Source: Parabacteroides merdae ATCC 43184
GTDB taxonomy: Bacteria; Bacteroidota; Bacteroidia; Bacteroidales; Tannerellaceae
Assembly: GCF_025151215.1 (NCBI RefSeq)
Contig: NZ_CP102286.1
Span: 1,240,001-1,304,000, forward strand
Reading direction: 5' to 3'
Length of the DNA: 64,000 nucleotides
Made by a program: the position numbers and the translations under genes
Shown: positions 37,013 through 45,411 of the stretch, one piece after another
Layout of the letters: the number at the start of each line of letters is the position of its first letter
Position numbering within the stretch: position 1 is the stretch's first letter
The notes under the pieces: generated by a model
Seen by the model: only the letters and a program-made list of their open reading frames with translations
Database searches by the model: none
What the model was told of the DNA's origin: nothing

Positions 37013-37077
37013 GAATTAAAAATTAAGAATTAAAAAATTACGGTCGATGATATTTTTTAATTCTTAATTTTTAATTT
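37013..37077. terminator. AT-rich inverted repeat between hisB and the GH43 gene
   Basis: Copies of aattaagaattaaaaa on one side and tttttaattcttaatt on the other form a stem of about 25 bases around ttacggtcgatgata. It lies between convergent genes and could terminate both. Related AT-rich stretches occur at 33494-33548 and about 55120-55140, so this is also a repetitive intergenic sequence of the genome. Confidence 0.6.
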
Positions 37078-37082
37078 TCAAT

Positions 37083-38195
37083 TTACTCCGCGTTCGGTCC
37101 GTCCACATAGAGCTTGCCGTTCTCATCGATTCCCATCTTGTCGATAAAGACAACTCGCTCGCTTCCTGTTTTCTGAGTGTAACCGTGATAAACACAATAC
37201 ATCTGCTTGCCGTCTTTCGACCAGGTCACGCTGTTATGCCCCGTACCGGTAACGATGCCTCCCTGCTCCACGTTCTTTTGTAGCACAGGATTATCGTTCG
37301 ATTTGACAAACGGGCCGAGCGGACTTTTTGCCGTTGCATAGCCGACAGCATAATTCTTTCCTTTATAATAGTTGGCCGAATACATCATATAGTAGGTATC
37401 GCCTTTTTTCATCGTATAAGGACCTTCCGTCCAACGGCGGTTGATCTCACCGGAAGTAACGGAGCGGCTTTCCCATTCGGATTGCGTGTCGTCCAGTTTT
37501 ACTGGCGGACGGAGCAGCAGGACCGGTTCACCGATCACTTCTGTCAAATCCGGCTTTACCTCGATGCCATATATCCAGCTTTCCTCTATCTCGTCGAACT
37601 TCCCTTCTTTTTTAGCCTTTTCGGCAATTTCGCTTTCCACCGGATGTTTGTAGCAACAACGGGAAAAATATAGGTAGGTCCGTCCATCCTCGTCATCGAT
37701 CAAGTTCCCGTCGATAACCGGATAGCCCGGATCAAACAAAGGTTTGTCGGATAATTCCTTGAAAGGTCCTGTCGGCTTGTCGGCAACAGCCACTCCGATA
37801 CGGAAATTTTCCAATTCGTTAGTCGGATTTTCTTTCCAGTCGGCACTGTACAGCATATAGAACTTGCCACCCCGTTCATACACCTCCGGCGCCCAGAAGT
37901 TGGCGACTCCCCATGATCCCGGAACATTGCCCCGAAATACCTGTCCTTCGGCTTTCCAGTTGGCCAAGTCGGGAGAGGAATACACACTGAAGCCGTCGAC
38001 AGCACCTCCGCCTGTTCCATACATGTAGTATATGCCGTCCGAAGCCAGCAGTACATAAGGATCACCAAACTTTACGGGAAGGGGATTGGTATGCACGATA
38101 CTCTTTTCCTGTTGTTCCTTCTGCACTTTGTGTACGCAGGAAGAAAAAGCTAATACAGCTGAAAGCAGTATTACAAATTGTTTCATTTGTCTCAT
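37083..38195 (-). CDS. GH43-family glycosidase, lipoprotein
   Basis: The 370-residue protein has a lipoprotein signal (FSSCVHK). It folds as a five-bladed GH43 propeller, the family of beta-xylosidases, arabinofuranosidases and arabinanases. The three acidic catalytic positions are visible: the base Asp in VKFGDPYVLLASDGIYYMYG, the modulating Asp in VIDGNLIDDEDGRTYLYFSR, and the acid Glu in RRWTEGPYTMKKGDTYYMMY. It also shows FWAPEVYERGGKFYMLYSAD. The second Met (MKQFVILL) could be the true start. It has no neighbouring sugar genes and is convergent with hisB. Substrate within the family cannot be told. Confidence 0.9.
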   Translation of the reverse strand: MRQMKQFVILLSAVLAFSSCVHKVQKEQQEKSIVHTNPLPVKFGDPYVLLASDGIYYMYGTGGGAVDGFSVYSSPDLANWKAEGQVFRGNVPGSWGVANFWAPEVYERGGKFYMLYSADWKENPTNELENFRIGVAVADKPTGPFKELSDKPLFDPGYPVIDGNLIDDEDGRTYLYFSRCCYKHPVESEIAEKAKKEGKFDEIEESWIYGIEVKPDLTEVIGEPVLLLRPPVKLDDTQSEWESRSVTSGEINRRWTEGPYTMKKGDTYYMMYSANYYKGKNYAVGYATAKSPLGPFVKSNDNPVLQKNVEQGGIVTGTGHNSVTWSKDGKQMYCVYHGYTQKTGSERVVFIDKMGIDENGKLYVDGPNAE

Positions 38196-38298
38196 AGAAT
38201 GTCTGTAAAATTAAAAACACATAATAAAGTGGTGACAAATATACAAAATTGAAATTATTTCCTTTCCTTTGATGTCCGATTTAAGCAGAAAAAAGAGT

Positions 38299-38700
38299 AT
38301 GGTTAGAAATATATTGATAGCATTTTGTGTGATCCTGTTCGTCTCGTGCAGCAAGGACACGGAATCCAAGTTGTTCGGTAAATGGCAATTACAGAAGGTA
38401 GAAGCAAGCGGTAACGTGCAGAATGTCGATACGGTTTATTTTAATTTTGAACATTCTTTGTTTATGTACCAGGTGTACGTTACGGAAATCGACTCTTTCC
38501 GCCATCAATATGGCTACAACACGTTGGAAGGTGAAAAAACATTGCTGCTGGAATTAGAGAATGATCCGAGGCCGATCAGTAAATTCCTGCCTTATACCGA
38601 CTGGAATTCTTCCAAACAAACCTATACAATCGATAAACTGGAATCCAAGCAACTGATCTTAAGCCGTGAGGGGAAAACATATACGTTCCGGAAGTTCTAA
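38299..38700 (+). CDS. Small lipocalin-like lipoprotein
   Basis: The 133-residue protein begins MVRNILIAFCVILFVSCSKD, a lipoprotein signal with a clear lipobox. The mature part is beta-rich (ESKLFGKWQLQKVEA, TVYFNFEHSLFMYQVYV, QTYTIDKLESKQLILSREGK) in the manner of the lipocalin-like domains common in Bacteroidales lipoproteins. The function is unknown. A longer frame begins at 38269, but the first ten residues are poor, and a candidate -7 box overlaps them. It stands alone, divergent from the GH43 gene. Confidence 0.75.
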   Translation: MVRNILIAFCVILFVSCSKDTESKLFGKWQLQKVEASGNVQNVDTVYFNFEHSLFMYQVYVTEIDSFRHQYGYNTLEGEKTLLLELENDPRPISKFLPYTDWNSSKQTYTIDKLESKQLILSREGKTYTFRKF

Positions 38701-38709
38701 AGATTAAAT

Positions 38710-38784
38710 AAGAAATGCGAGCCGACTTTGAAAGTTGCTCGTGAGATCAGCCGAAAATTGAATATCGATGCTGAATCGTCTTAG
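38710..38784 (+). pseudogene. Possible fragment of an XRE-type regulator
   Basis: An in-frame stretch reads KKCEPTLKVAREISRKLNID, then AESS and a stop. PTLKVAREISRKLNI resembles the end of an XRE-type helix-turn-helix domain. There is no start codon and no 5' part, so it is a relic if real. It is short and a chance match is possible. Confidence 0.35.
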
Positions 38785-38807
38785 GTGTATAAAATTAAAG
38801 AAAGAAG

Positions 38808-38853
38808 AAAAGAGCCGAGATCGGTAAAAATTACCAGTCTCGGCTCTTTTTTT
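38808..38853. terminator. Bidirectional terminator
   Basis: Arms aaaagagccgaga (38808-38820) and tctcggctctttt (38838-38850) pair perfectly around a 17-base loop and are followed by T residues. It lies just beyond the stop of the minus-strand DUF6261 gene and also faces the plus-strand lipoprotein gene. Confidence 0.9.
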
Positions 38854-38855
38854 GT

Positions 38856-39695
38856 TTAAACAGACAGTTCTCCGGGACGTTCGGAATCGTCAGCCCCGTT
38901 GCCGTTTGACCCTGATCTTTTCTTTCGCTGGTTGTTGGCGGTGGTCGTTTCGGTGATCAGCTGATTCAGGTTGTTGACAAATGCCGTTGCCGCCTCCAAA
39001 GGTACGGCAACGCTGTAGGATTGTGCCAGCATGACCAGATCTTCATAATATCCGTCGATCCGCTCGCGCAGAACCGCACCGCTTTCCTTCTTGTTGGCTG
39101 CCCGGTTCTGTGTCCGTTGGCTCGTCAGGCTGATATAGGCGTTGTTCTCCTTTTCGAGTTCGTCCAAATAAGCCGCCAGTCCGAGCGTCTCCACGTAGGA
39201 GATGTTTTCGTCCTTTCTCAAATCGATCAAAAGCCCTTGTATCTTGGCACTTTCCTGTGCTACCGGGAGACGGGCGATACCGATATAAGGCTTGATGACC
39301 TTGTATAAATATTTTCCTGCATCTCTTTCAGCCTCAAGTGGCAATGTCCCGGCACGGGAGATACGTGTCGTGATGTAAACAACTAAATTATCCCGATTCT
39401 TTTCGTGTAATTCGGCTTTTTCCGTTTCCTGCGAGATACGGCTTTCATCCACAACGTCTGCCAGGGCAAGCACGTCCTTTTCCATTGCATTGACAAACTC
39501 TTTTGACAGACCGATGTCCGGAGCTCCTGATGCTTGCACTTCTTTGTCCAAAGAGAGTTCATCCGGACGGTCTTCCTCGCCGCCCGATGGGGGAGGGAGC
39601 AAAGCGAGTACGGAGTTCATATAGGCCAGGTACTCGGCGTTATTGAGTGTGTAAAGCATGATTACTTTGATTTTCGTGTATGTTCCCATAGGCAT
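38856..39695 (-). CDS. DUF6261-type protein
   Basis: The 279-residue protein is mostly helical and charged, starting near MLYTLNNAEYLAYMNSVLAL and ending in a low-complexity, basic and Gly/Asn-rich tail (NNQRKKRSGSNGNGADDSER). The N-terminus and length fit the DUF6261 family of Bacteroidales, whose function is unknown. There is no signal peptide or membrane helix. The start could be at 39659 (MLYTLNN) instead of 39695. The region upstream carries a 42-bp tandem repeat. Confidence 0.7.
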   Translation of the reverse strand: MPMGTYTKIKVIMLYTLNNAEYLAYMNSVLALLPPPSGGEEDRPDELSLDKEVQASGAPDIGLSKEFVNAMEKDVLALADVVDESRISQETEKAELHEKNRDNLVVYITTRISRAGTLPLEAERDAGKYLYKVIKPYIGIARLPVAQESAKIQGLLIDLRKDENISYVETLGLAAYLDELEKENNAYISLTSQRTQNRAANKKESGAVLRERIDGYYEDLVMLAQSYSVAVPLEAATAFVNNLNQLITETTTANNQRKKRSGSNGNGADDSERPGELSV

Positions 39696-39772
39696 TCGAA
39701 TTAAATGTTTAAATTGTCCTGCAAGGTAGACAATAATTATTGATTTAGCATTGCTTTCTGCTTTTATTGTCC

Positions 39773-39990
39773 GGAAAAGTCTTCAAGAAACCTTGAAATG
39801 CCGTTCCAACGGTGAAAAATATCTTCAAGAAATCTTAAAGCCGTTTTTGAATGGAAAAAAGTCGTTTCAAGATTTCTCAAAACGGCTTTTCAAAGGTGCA
39901 AACCCATTTCAAGATTTCTTGAGACCGCCCTGCACAGTGAGAAACGGCTTCAGGATTTCTTGAAATGGGTTTGCAGGGGTGCGACGGGGG
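39773..39990. repeat. Degenerate 42-bp tandem repeat, five units
   Basis: The core ttcaaga (or ttcagga) recurs at 39782, 39824, 39866, 39908 and 39949, a period of 42, 42, 42 and 41 bases. Around it each unit has (a)gatttctt and a ccgtt/cggctt-like element. Because 42 is a multiple of three, a 70-codon frame stays open through it and reads a 14-residue repeat (KSLQETLKC, NGEKYLQEILKPFL, NGKKSFQDFSKRLF, KGANPFQDFLRPPC). I treat this as a property of the DNA repeat and not as a gene, though translation cannot be excluded. The remaining spacer up to 40080 shows nothing more. Confidence 0.85.
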
Positions 39991-40080
39991 TGCGAGTTTT
40001 CTTTGCTTAATCATTCAAAAACACGATCTTTGTGGACGTATTGAAAATAACGTAGAAGCGTTTCGATATACAGTATTGAT

Positions 40081-40563
40081 TCATATTTCACGTATGACAT
40101 CCGCCACCTCTGCCCGTGCCTCCCGAATCAAATCTCCCGGAGCGATCCGTATCTGCAAACCCCGTTGTCCGGCGCTGACATAAATGTGATCGAACTGTCC
40201 GGCGGTGTGGTGGATATAGGTCGGGAAATGCTTTTTCATGCCGATGGGGGAGCAGCCGCCACGGATGTAGCCGGTGAGGGGGAGGAGTTCTTTGACCGGG
40301 ATCATTTCACAACTTTTGTTGCCGGAGACTTTAGCGGCCTTTTTCAGATCAACCTCGTCGGCGCCGGGAATGACACAGACGAAGTAGCCGCTTTTGTCGC
40401 CGTGGAGGACAAGCGTCTTGAATACCTGCGCGACATTCTCGCCTAACTGGTCGGCGACGTGCGTCGCGCTCAGATCGTTTTCATCTACTTCATAAGGAAC
40501 CAGCTGGTAAGCCACTTTGGCTTTGTCCAGCAGGCGTGCTACGTTTGTTTTGTTAATTTTCAT
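40081..40563 (-). CDS. ybaK: Cys-tRNA(Pro) deacylase (YbaK/EbsC)
   Basis: The 160-residue protein frees tRNA-Pro that was mischarged with cysteine. It matches the YbaK family: MKINKTNVARLLDKAKVAYQ, HVADQLGENVAQVFKTLVLH, the conserved KAAKVSGNKSCEMIPVKELL region with the catalytic Lys, and TGYIRGGCSPIGMKKHFPTY. Family length is about 155-160, so it is complete. It lies 5 bases downstream of tex on the same strand and is probably co-transcribed. Confidence 0.95.
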   Translation of the reverse strand: MKINKTNVARLLDKAKVAYQLVPYEVDENDLSATHVADQLGENVAQVFKTLVLHGDKSGYFVCVIPGADEVDLKKAAKVSGNKSCEMIPVKELLPLTGYIRGGCSPIGMKKHFPTYIHHTAGQFDHIYVSAGQRGLQIRIAPGDLIREARAEVADVIREI

Positions 40564-40568
40564 CGCTA

Positions 40569-42701
40569 TTAAGAAACTGTTTCTTCTATTCCTTTCATAG
40601 AAAGCTGAACCCGTTTGCGAACGAGGTCGACGCTTAACACTTTTACTTTCACATGTTGATGGATCGAGACGACTTGTGTCGGATCACTGATAAAACGGTC
40701 TGCCAATTCGGAAATATGAACCAGCCCATTCTCCTTGATGCCGACATCGACAAAACAGCCGAAATTCGTTATATTGGTGACGATGCCCGGCAGCACTTGC
40801 CCTTCTTTCAGGTCTTCGATCGTCTTCACCGTTGGATCGAAAGAAAATACTTGGATGGTCTGGCGAGGATCGCGTCCCGGCTTATCCAGTTCTTCCATAA
40901 TATCCAACAAAGTCGGCATTCCGACTTTGTCCGTGACGTATTTTTTCAAGTCGAGCTTTTTCTTCAGTTCTTTATTGCTGATCAGTTCGGTGACAGTACA
41001 TTTCAAGTCCTTTGCCATCAGTTCGACGATCGGATAACTTTCCGGATGGACGGCCGAGTTGTCCAATGGGTTCTTACCATCTTGGATACGAAGGAAACCA
41101 GCACTTTGTTCAAAAGCCTTTTCTCCCATGCGGGGTACTTTCAGGAGTTCGCGACGAGACTGGAAAGGTCCGTGTTCGGTTCGGTAGTCGACGATGTTTT
41201 GTGCTAACGTCGGGCCCAATCCGGAAATATAGGTCAATAGGTGCTTGCTTGCCGTATTGACATTCACGCCGACTAAGTTTACACAGCTTTCCACCGTCTG
41301 GTCGAGGCTCTTTTTCAGGGCACCCTGCTCGACATCATGCTGGTATTGCCCGACACCGATGCTTTTCGGATCAATCTTGACCAACTCGGCAAGCGGGTCC
41401 ATCAAGCGACGGCCGATACTGACGGCGCCACGGACCGTCACGTCATATTCGGGAAACTCGTCGCGGGCTATCTTGGATGCGGAATAGATGGATGCTCCGT
41501 TCTCACTGACCACGAACACTTGTACTTTGCGATCATAGCGGATATTGGTAATGAACTGTTCCGTCTCGCGGCTTGCTGTCCCGTTCCCGATAGCGATGGC
41601 GTATGTGGCTACCAGTTGTGCCACTTTGGCAGCCGCTTTGCTTTTTTCGTTCTGGGGCGGGTGAGGATAGATCGCTTCATTATGTAACAATGCCCCCTGC
41701 GCGTCGAGGCAAACCAGTTTACAACCAGTACGATAACCGGGATCGACACCCAACACACGTTTTTGTCCCAATGGCGGAGCCAACAACAACTGGCGCAGGT
41801 TTTCGGTAAATACACGGATCGCTTCTTCGTCGGCTTTTGCCTTGCTCAAATTAGCAAATTCGGTTTCGATGGAAGGTTTCAGCAGGCGCTTGAAAGAATC
41901 GTCTACAGCTATCGATACTTGGTCGGATGTTTCGCCCCGTCCCTTCACGAAACGGCGTTTCAACCGGTCCAGGCAGCCCGTCGTGTCGGGAGAAATGCTT
42001 ACACGCAGGATACCTTCCGTTTCACCTCGGCGCAGGGCCAACAGACGATGTGAACTTATACGGTTCAGAGTTTCACTGAATTCGAAATAATCGAGGTATT
42101 TAGCGCCCTCTTCCTCTTTTCCTTTGATGACTTTGGACGTGATGACTGCCGTGTGTGAGAAAGAATTCCGGACGACATTGCGGGCCTCTTCGTTCTCATT
42201 CACCCATTCAGCGATGATGTCGCGTGCCCCTTGCAACGCTTCTTCAGCGTTCTTCACTTCCCCTTTGATAAAGGCTGCCACGCGGGCTGGCAAGTCTCTT
42301 TCGTTTTGCATCATCACGATTCTGGCAAGAGGTTCGAGTCCTTTCTTACGGGCAATTTCCGCTTTGGTGATCCGTTTGGGCTTGTAAGGCAGATAAAGGT
42401 CTTCTATTTCGGTACTATCCCACGAATCCTCGATCCTCTTTTTCAGTTCGGGAGTCAGTTTGCCTTGTTCTTCTATGGAGGATAAGATACTTTCTTTTCT
42501 CTTCTTCAGTTCGGTCAACTTGTCCAACTGATCTTTGATATTGCCGATCTGAACTTCATCCAGTCCTCCGGTCACCTCTTTGCGGTACCGGCTGATGAAG
42601 GGGATTGTCGCTCCTTCTCCCAATAGCCCGATGGTTCGTTCCACCTGTCCGGCAGGAATGTTCAGGATACGGGAAATCTGCGCATGAAATGATGTTACCA
42701 T
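40569..42701 (-). CDS. tex: Tex-family RNA-binding transcription accessory protein
   Basis: The 710-residue protein (start MVTSFHAQISRILNIP; a frame 40 codons longer is unlikely) has the full Tex layout. An N-terminal helical domain (LGEGATIPFISRYRKEVTGG) precedes a YqgF-like RNase H fold (RVLGVDPGYRTGCKLVCLDA). HhH repeats follow (YISGLGPTLAQNIVDYRTEH), and a C-terminal S1 RNA-binding domain (LPGIVTNITNFGCFVDVGIK, NGLVHISELADRFI) ends the protein. Tex proteins bind RNA and affect transcription and translation of selected genes. The 5' end abuts the relic of a histidine kinase. Confidence 0.96.
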   Translation of the reverse strand: MVTSFHAQISRILNIPAGQVERTIGLLGEGATIPFISRYRKEVTGGLDEVQIGNIKDQLDKLTELKKRKESILSSIEEQGKLTPELKKRIEDSWDSTEIEDLYLPYKPKRITKAEIARKKGLEPLARIVMMQNERDLPARVAAFIKGEVKNAEEALQGARDIIAEWVNENEEARNVVRNSFSHTAVITSKVIKGKEEEGAKYLDYFEFSETLNRISSHRLLALRRGETEGILRVSISPDTTGCLDRLKRRFVKGRGETSDQVSIAVDDSFKRLLKPSIETEFANLSKAKADEEAIRVFTENLRQLLLAPPLGQKRVLGVDPGYRTGCKLVCLDAQGALLHNEAIYPHPPQNEKSKAAAKVAQLVATYAIAIGNGTASRETEQFITNIRYDRKVQVFVVSENGASIYSASKIARDEFPEYDVTVRGAVSIGRRLMDPLAELVKIDPKSIGVGQYQHDVEQGALKKSLDQTVESCVNLVGVNVNTASKHLLTYISGLGPTLAQNIVDYRTEHGPFQSRRELLKVPRMGEKAFEQSAGFLRIQDGKNPLDNSAVHPESYPIVELMAKDLKCTVTELISNKELKKKLDLKKYVTDKVGMPTLLDIMEELDKPGRDPRQTIQVFSFDPTVKTIEDLKEGQVLPGIVTNITNFGCFVDVGIKENGLVHISELADRFISDPTQVVSIHQHVKVKVLSVDLVRKRVQLSMKGIEETVS

Positions 42702-42827
42702 ATGGGTTGTTTCTTTATATTTGAATCGCAAAGATAATTGTTTGGTATTTATTTTGCTCCAGCCGGCGAGTTCTTTATCTAAACATTTGCAATTCACGTT
42801 TAAATTCAAGAATTTTGTCAACCTAAA

Positions 42828-42998
42828 TTCGACCGCTTTGTCAAGTTGGATATGTTCAAACAGGGAACAGGTCTCGGACTTTCCATCTGCAAGACAATCA
42901 TTTCTATCTTGAAAGGGGAAATAGGAGTGGAATCGGAAGAAGGCAAGGGGTCTACTTTTTGGTTTACCATCCCTTGCTCACCGGTAAAAGTCTCTTAA
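42828..42998 (+). pseudogene. C-terminal fragment of a sensor histidine kinase
   Basis: The 56 in-frame codons read [40 protein letters not shown] and GSTFWFTIP before the stop. This is the G2 box (GTGLGLSI) and end of a HATPase domain of a histidine kinase. A TAA lies 27 bases upstream in the same frame and there is no start, so the first ~90% of the gene is gone. The 3' end overlaps the stop of the ABC gene by 4 bases, so a rearrangement or deletion brought them together. Confidence 0.85.
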
Positions 42999-44377
42999 TG
43001 GCTGGTTGGATCCAAACGAACTGTCTTATCTGCAAACAAATGCAGTTCTCCGGGATTATGGGAAGTGAAGAGAATCGTCTGCCCATTCTCTGTTTGCCGT
43101 TCACGGATACGCTTGATAATACGGCGGCTTAAAGCCTCGTCTAAACCTTTAAAAGGCTCGTCCATGAGCAGGAGTGGAGAAGGGTAAGTCAAGGCACGTG
43201 CTATCGCTGCTCGTTGTTGCTGCCCGAAACTCAGTTCATTCGGAAAACGGTTCTCAAAGCCGTCCAACTCCATCTTTTGCAATATTGAAATCGCCTGTTC
43301 GAAAGCAATTTCTTTTTTCAGATAGGCAGCCAAGGGTAAGGCGATATTTTCGGCAATTGTCAACTGGCTGAGTAATTCGGGTTCCTGGAATACATAAGCT
43401 ATTCCGGTTTTAAAATCTGTTTCGATTTCCCCTTGTGCGGGTTTTAAAATGTTTCCTATCAGGTTCAACAAGGTCGTTTTGCCAGTTCCCGACGGAGCTG
43501 TTATGCCATATATGAATCCTTTTTCGAAAGTATAGCTGAAGTGGGACAGGACCGTATCCGAACCATACCGATATGAAATATCACGAATCCGTATATCGCA
43601 ATTTCCTTTTGGCACAGGTTGTTTACTGCAATGCTTGTTGTAATGTATAGGGAATCGTTGCTTCGCCAACCAGCTGATTCCTCTATCAAAAAGATAACTG
43701 ATCAGAATTGCTATAATCGTCCATGCGATCAATTCGGGAACGGCTATAAAAACTTGTGCCTGTTTCATTTCCCCGCCTATACCGGGCGAACATTGCGCCA
43801 GTACCTCTCCCATAATGATAGCACGCCAACCAAAGCCCGAAGCAGATGCAAGACCGCTGTATAGGAATGGCTTCAGTTGCGGATAGACCACCTGTGTCAG
43901 CTTGTTCCAGCGTCCGATCCTAAATTGACGAGCCATTATCGAAAACTCTTTCCTCTGTCCTCGTATTCCTTTCGTCAGGTTTTCCGTAAGGAGTGGGAAC
44001 ATGGTCAGAAAAGCGATTATCAAAGGAATACTTTCCGCATTCAGGAAAATCAAAGCCAAGAGTATAAATGAAATGACCGGAATGGAACGCATGATGGCCA
44101 GTAACGGACGAAATAGTTCATAAATCCACTCGCATTTGTAGAACAAGAGAGAAACTCCCATAGCCGCCATTAACGATATAGACATCCCGATGGTTCCACG
44201 CAACACTGTCGCCATGACTGATTGATAGAATGAACCGGATGCGAAAAGTGCAACGAGCGTGCTAAATAGGTGAGGTATGGACGGAACCAAATCCGGCAAA
44301 CGGACCAGCATGGTCAATAGTTGCCAGGCCAATATGAGGATTGTAATCGACAGGATCGTAAAGATGCTTTTCTTCAT
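42995..44377 (-). CDS. ABC importer subunit with permease and ATPase fused
   Basis: The 460-residue protein combines a NitT/TauT-type permease (about residues 1-250, with [40 protein letters not shown] and the coupling region [18 protein letters not shown]) with an ATPase domain (about 260-460). The ATPase has Walker [12 protein letters not shown], signature [15 protein letters not shown] and Walker [13 protein letters not shown]. In most nitrate, sulfonate or thiamine-precursor importers these are separate. The start chosen (MKKSIFTIL) lies 7 bases after the stop of the substrate-binding protein gene; an overlapping ATG at 44404 is possible. It would dimerise to give both halves of a transporter. 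Confidence 0.85.
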   Translation of the reverse strand: MKKSIFTILSITILILAWQLLTMLVRLPDLVPSIPHLFSTLVALFASGSFYQSVMATVLRGTIGMSISLMAAMGVSLLFYKCEWIYELFRPLLAIMRSIPVISFILLALIFLNAESIPLIIAFLTMFPLLTENLTKGIRGQRKEFSIMARQFRIGRWNKLTQVVYPQLKPFLYSGLASASGFGWRAIIMGEVLAQCSPGIGGEMKQAQVFIAVPELIAWTIIAILISYLFDRGISWLAKQRFPIHYNKHCSKQPVPKGNCDIRIRDISYRYGSDTVLSHFSYTFEKGFIYGITAPSGTGKTTLLNLIGNILKPAQGEIETDFKTGIAYVFQEPELLSQLTIAENIALPLAAYLKKEIAFEQAISILQKMELDGFENRFPNELSFGQQQRAAIARALTYPSPLLLMDEPFKGLDEALSRRIIKRIRERQTENGQTILFTSHNPGELHLFADKTVRLDPTSH

Positions 44378-44384
44378 TTTCGGA

Positions 44385-45299
44385 TTATTTATAGAATTGC
44401 TCATCGGGCATTTTTCCTCCCAATGCTTTAGGTTCATATTGCTCAATCAGTTGCAGGAAGTGAAGTATATTTTCTTGGGCTTCGGAGACTGTTTTATAGT
44501 CAATCTTACAACGTTCGATACTTTCGGGCGTCAACATGCCAAATGTAAAAATGTTTTCCTTTTCCAATATACAAATAGCCTGTTCCGGCTGCTCTACGGC
44601 AAAACGGCAAGAAGCATTTAAAAGACTGTCCATCGTTTCTTTACTTTTTTTCAAGGTAGGCACATAGAGTATGGCTGTCTGGGCAAATCCTAAAGAGGCA
44701 GAATCAGGCTTGTTTAGGTCTGCCAATATTTGCAACGTGCTGTCTTTCCGCAACGCAATACTCAAGAACGGTTCTCCTAAAACGGCATAATCGACTTTCC
44801 CGGCCAACAGTCCCTGCATGATTTCATGTGCGGTAGTGAGTGAATAATTCAACGTGTAATTAAGTTTATGTTGCCGGAGATAATGACGGGTAAGAATGTC
44901 AGGTGTCGTTCCTGCTCCGAAAATATGTAAAACCGATTTGTTCTCACCGGATATACCTTTGTCGCTTCTACCTACCAAATAGAGGGTACCCCATATCGGA
45001 CAACCTGCCAGATGATATCGAATGCCTTTATTATACAAGTTGACAGCACTGATCATCGGCAAAACAGCTATATCAGCTTCACCTTTTATCAGAGTAGCTT
45101 GCATCAAGTCAGGAGAATCGATTATCCGAACGGAAAGCGGCTTGCCGTCGATAACGGGCGTTTCTTTCATCCAGTGTGCAAAGGCAATGGCGGAAGGACC
45201 ACGCAGAACTGATACACGTATCATTCCCGCATCTGTTTTCGGTTTACTATTGCAACAGCATAAAATAAATAGCAAGCAAAGGCATCTGAAGAATGTCAT
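44385..45299 (-). CDS. Substrate-binding lipoprotein of the ABC importer
   Basis: The 304-residue protein has a Cys-rich signal (LFILCCCNSKP), with a lipoprotein Cys. It has the NMT1/SsuA-type two-lobed binding fold: IRVSVLRGPSAIAFAHW, LIKGEADIAVLPMISAVNLY, HLAGCPIWGTLYLVG, and LLAGKVDYAVLGEPFLSIAL. It is translated just before the fused permease-ATPase and forms the import complex with it. Substrate cannot be named: sulfonate, nitrate or thiamine-precursor ligands are all possible in this class. Confidence 0.85.
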   Translation of the reverse strand: MTFFRCLCLLFILCCCNSKPKTDAGMIRVSVLRGPSAIAFAHWMKETPVIDGKPLSVRIIDSPDLMQATLIKGEADIAVLPMISAVNLYNKGIRYHLAGCPIWGTLYLVGRSDKGISGENKSVLHIFGAGTTPDILTRHYLRQHKLNYTLNYSLTTAHEIMQGLLAGKVDYAVLGEPFLSIALRKDSTLQILADLNKPDSASLGFAQTAILYVPTLKKSKETMDSLLNASCRFAVEQPEQAICILEKENIFTFGMLTPESIERCKIDYKTVSEAQENILHFLQLIEQYEPKALGGKMPDEQFYK

Positions 45300-45355
45300 A
45301 GCATAAAAAGTTTAGGCAAACTTAAGAAAAAAGTCTCGATTTATGGCAAATCACA

Positions 45356-45390
45356 TAAAAAATGCCGTTGTGGCAAAAACCACAACGGCA
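45356..45390 (-). terminator. Terminator after clpC
   Basis: Arms tgccgttgtgg (45363-45373) and ccacaacggca (45380-45390) are perfect around a 6-base loop. On the minus strand they are followed by a T run (complement of the a run at 45356-45362). It ends transcription of clpC. Confidence 0.92.
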
Positions 45391-45411
45391 CTCCAATCAC
45401 ATTTTTGAAAA

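Noticed and set aside
39751..39963. 70-codon gene with 14-residue repeats
   Set aside because: The repeat period of 42 bases explains the open frame; no start context or neighbour supports a gene.
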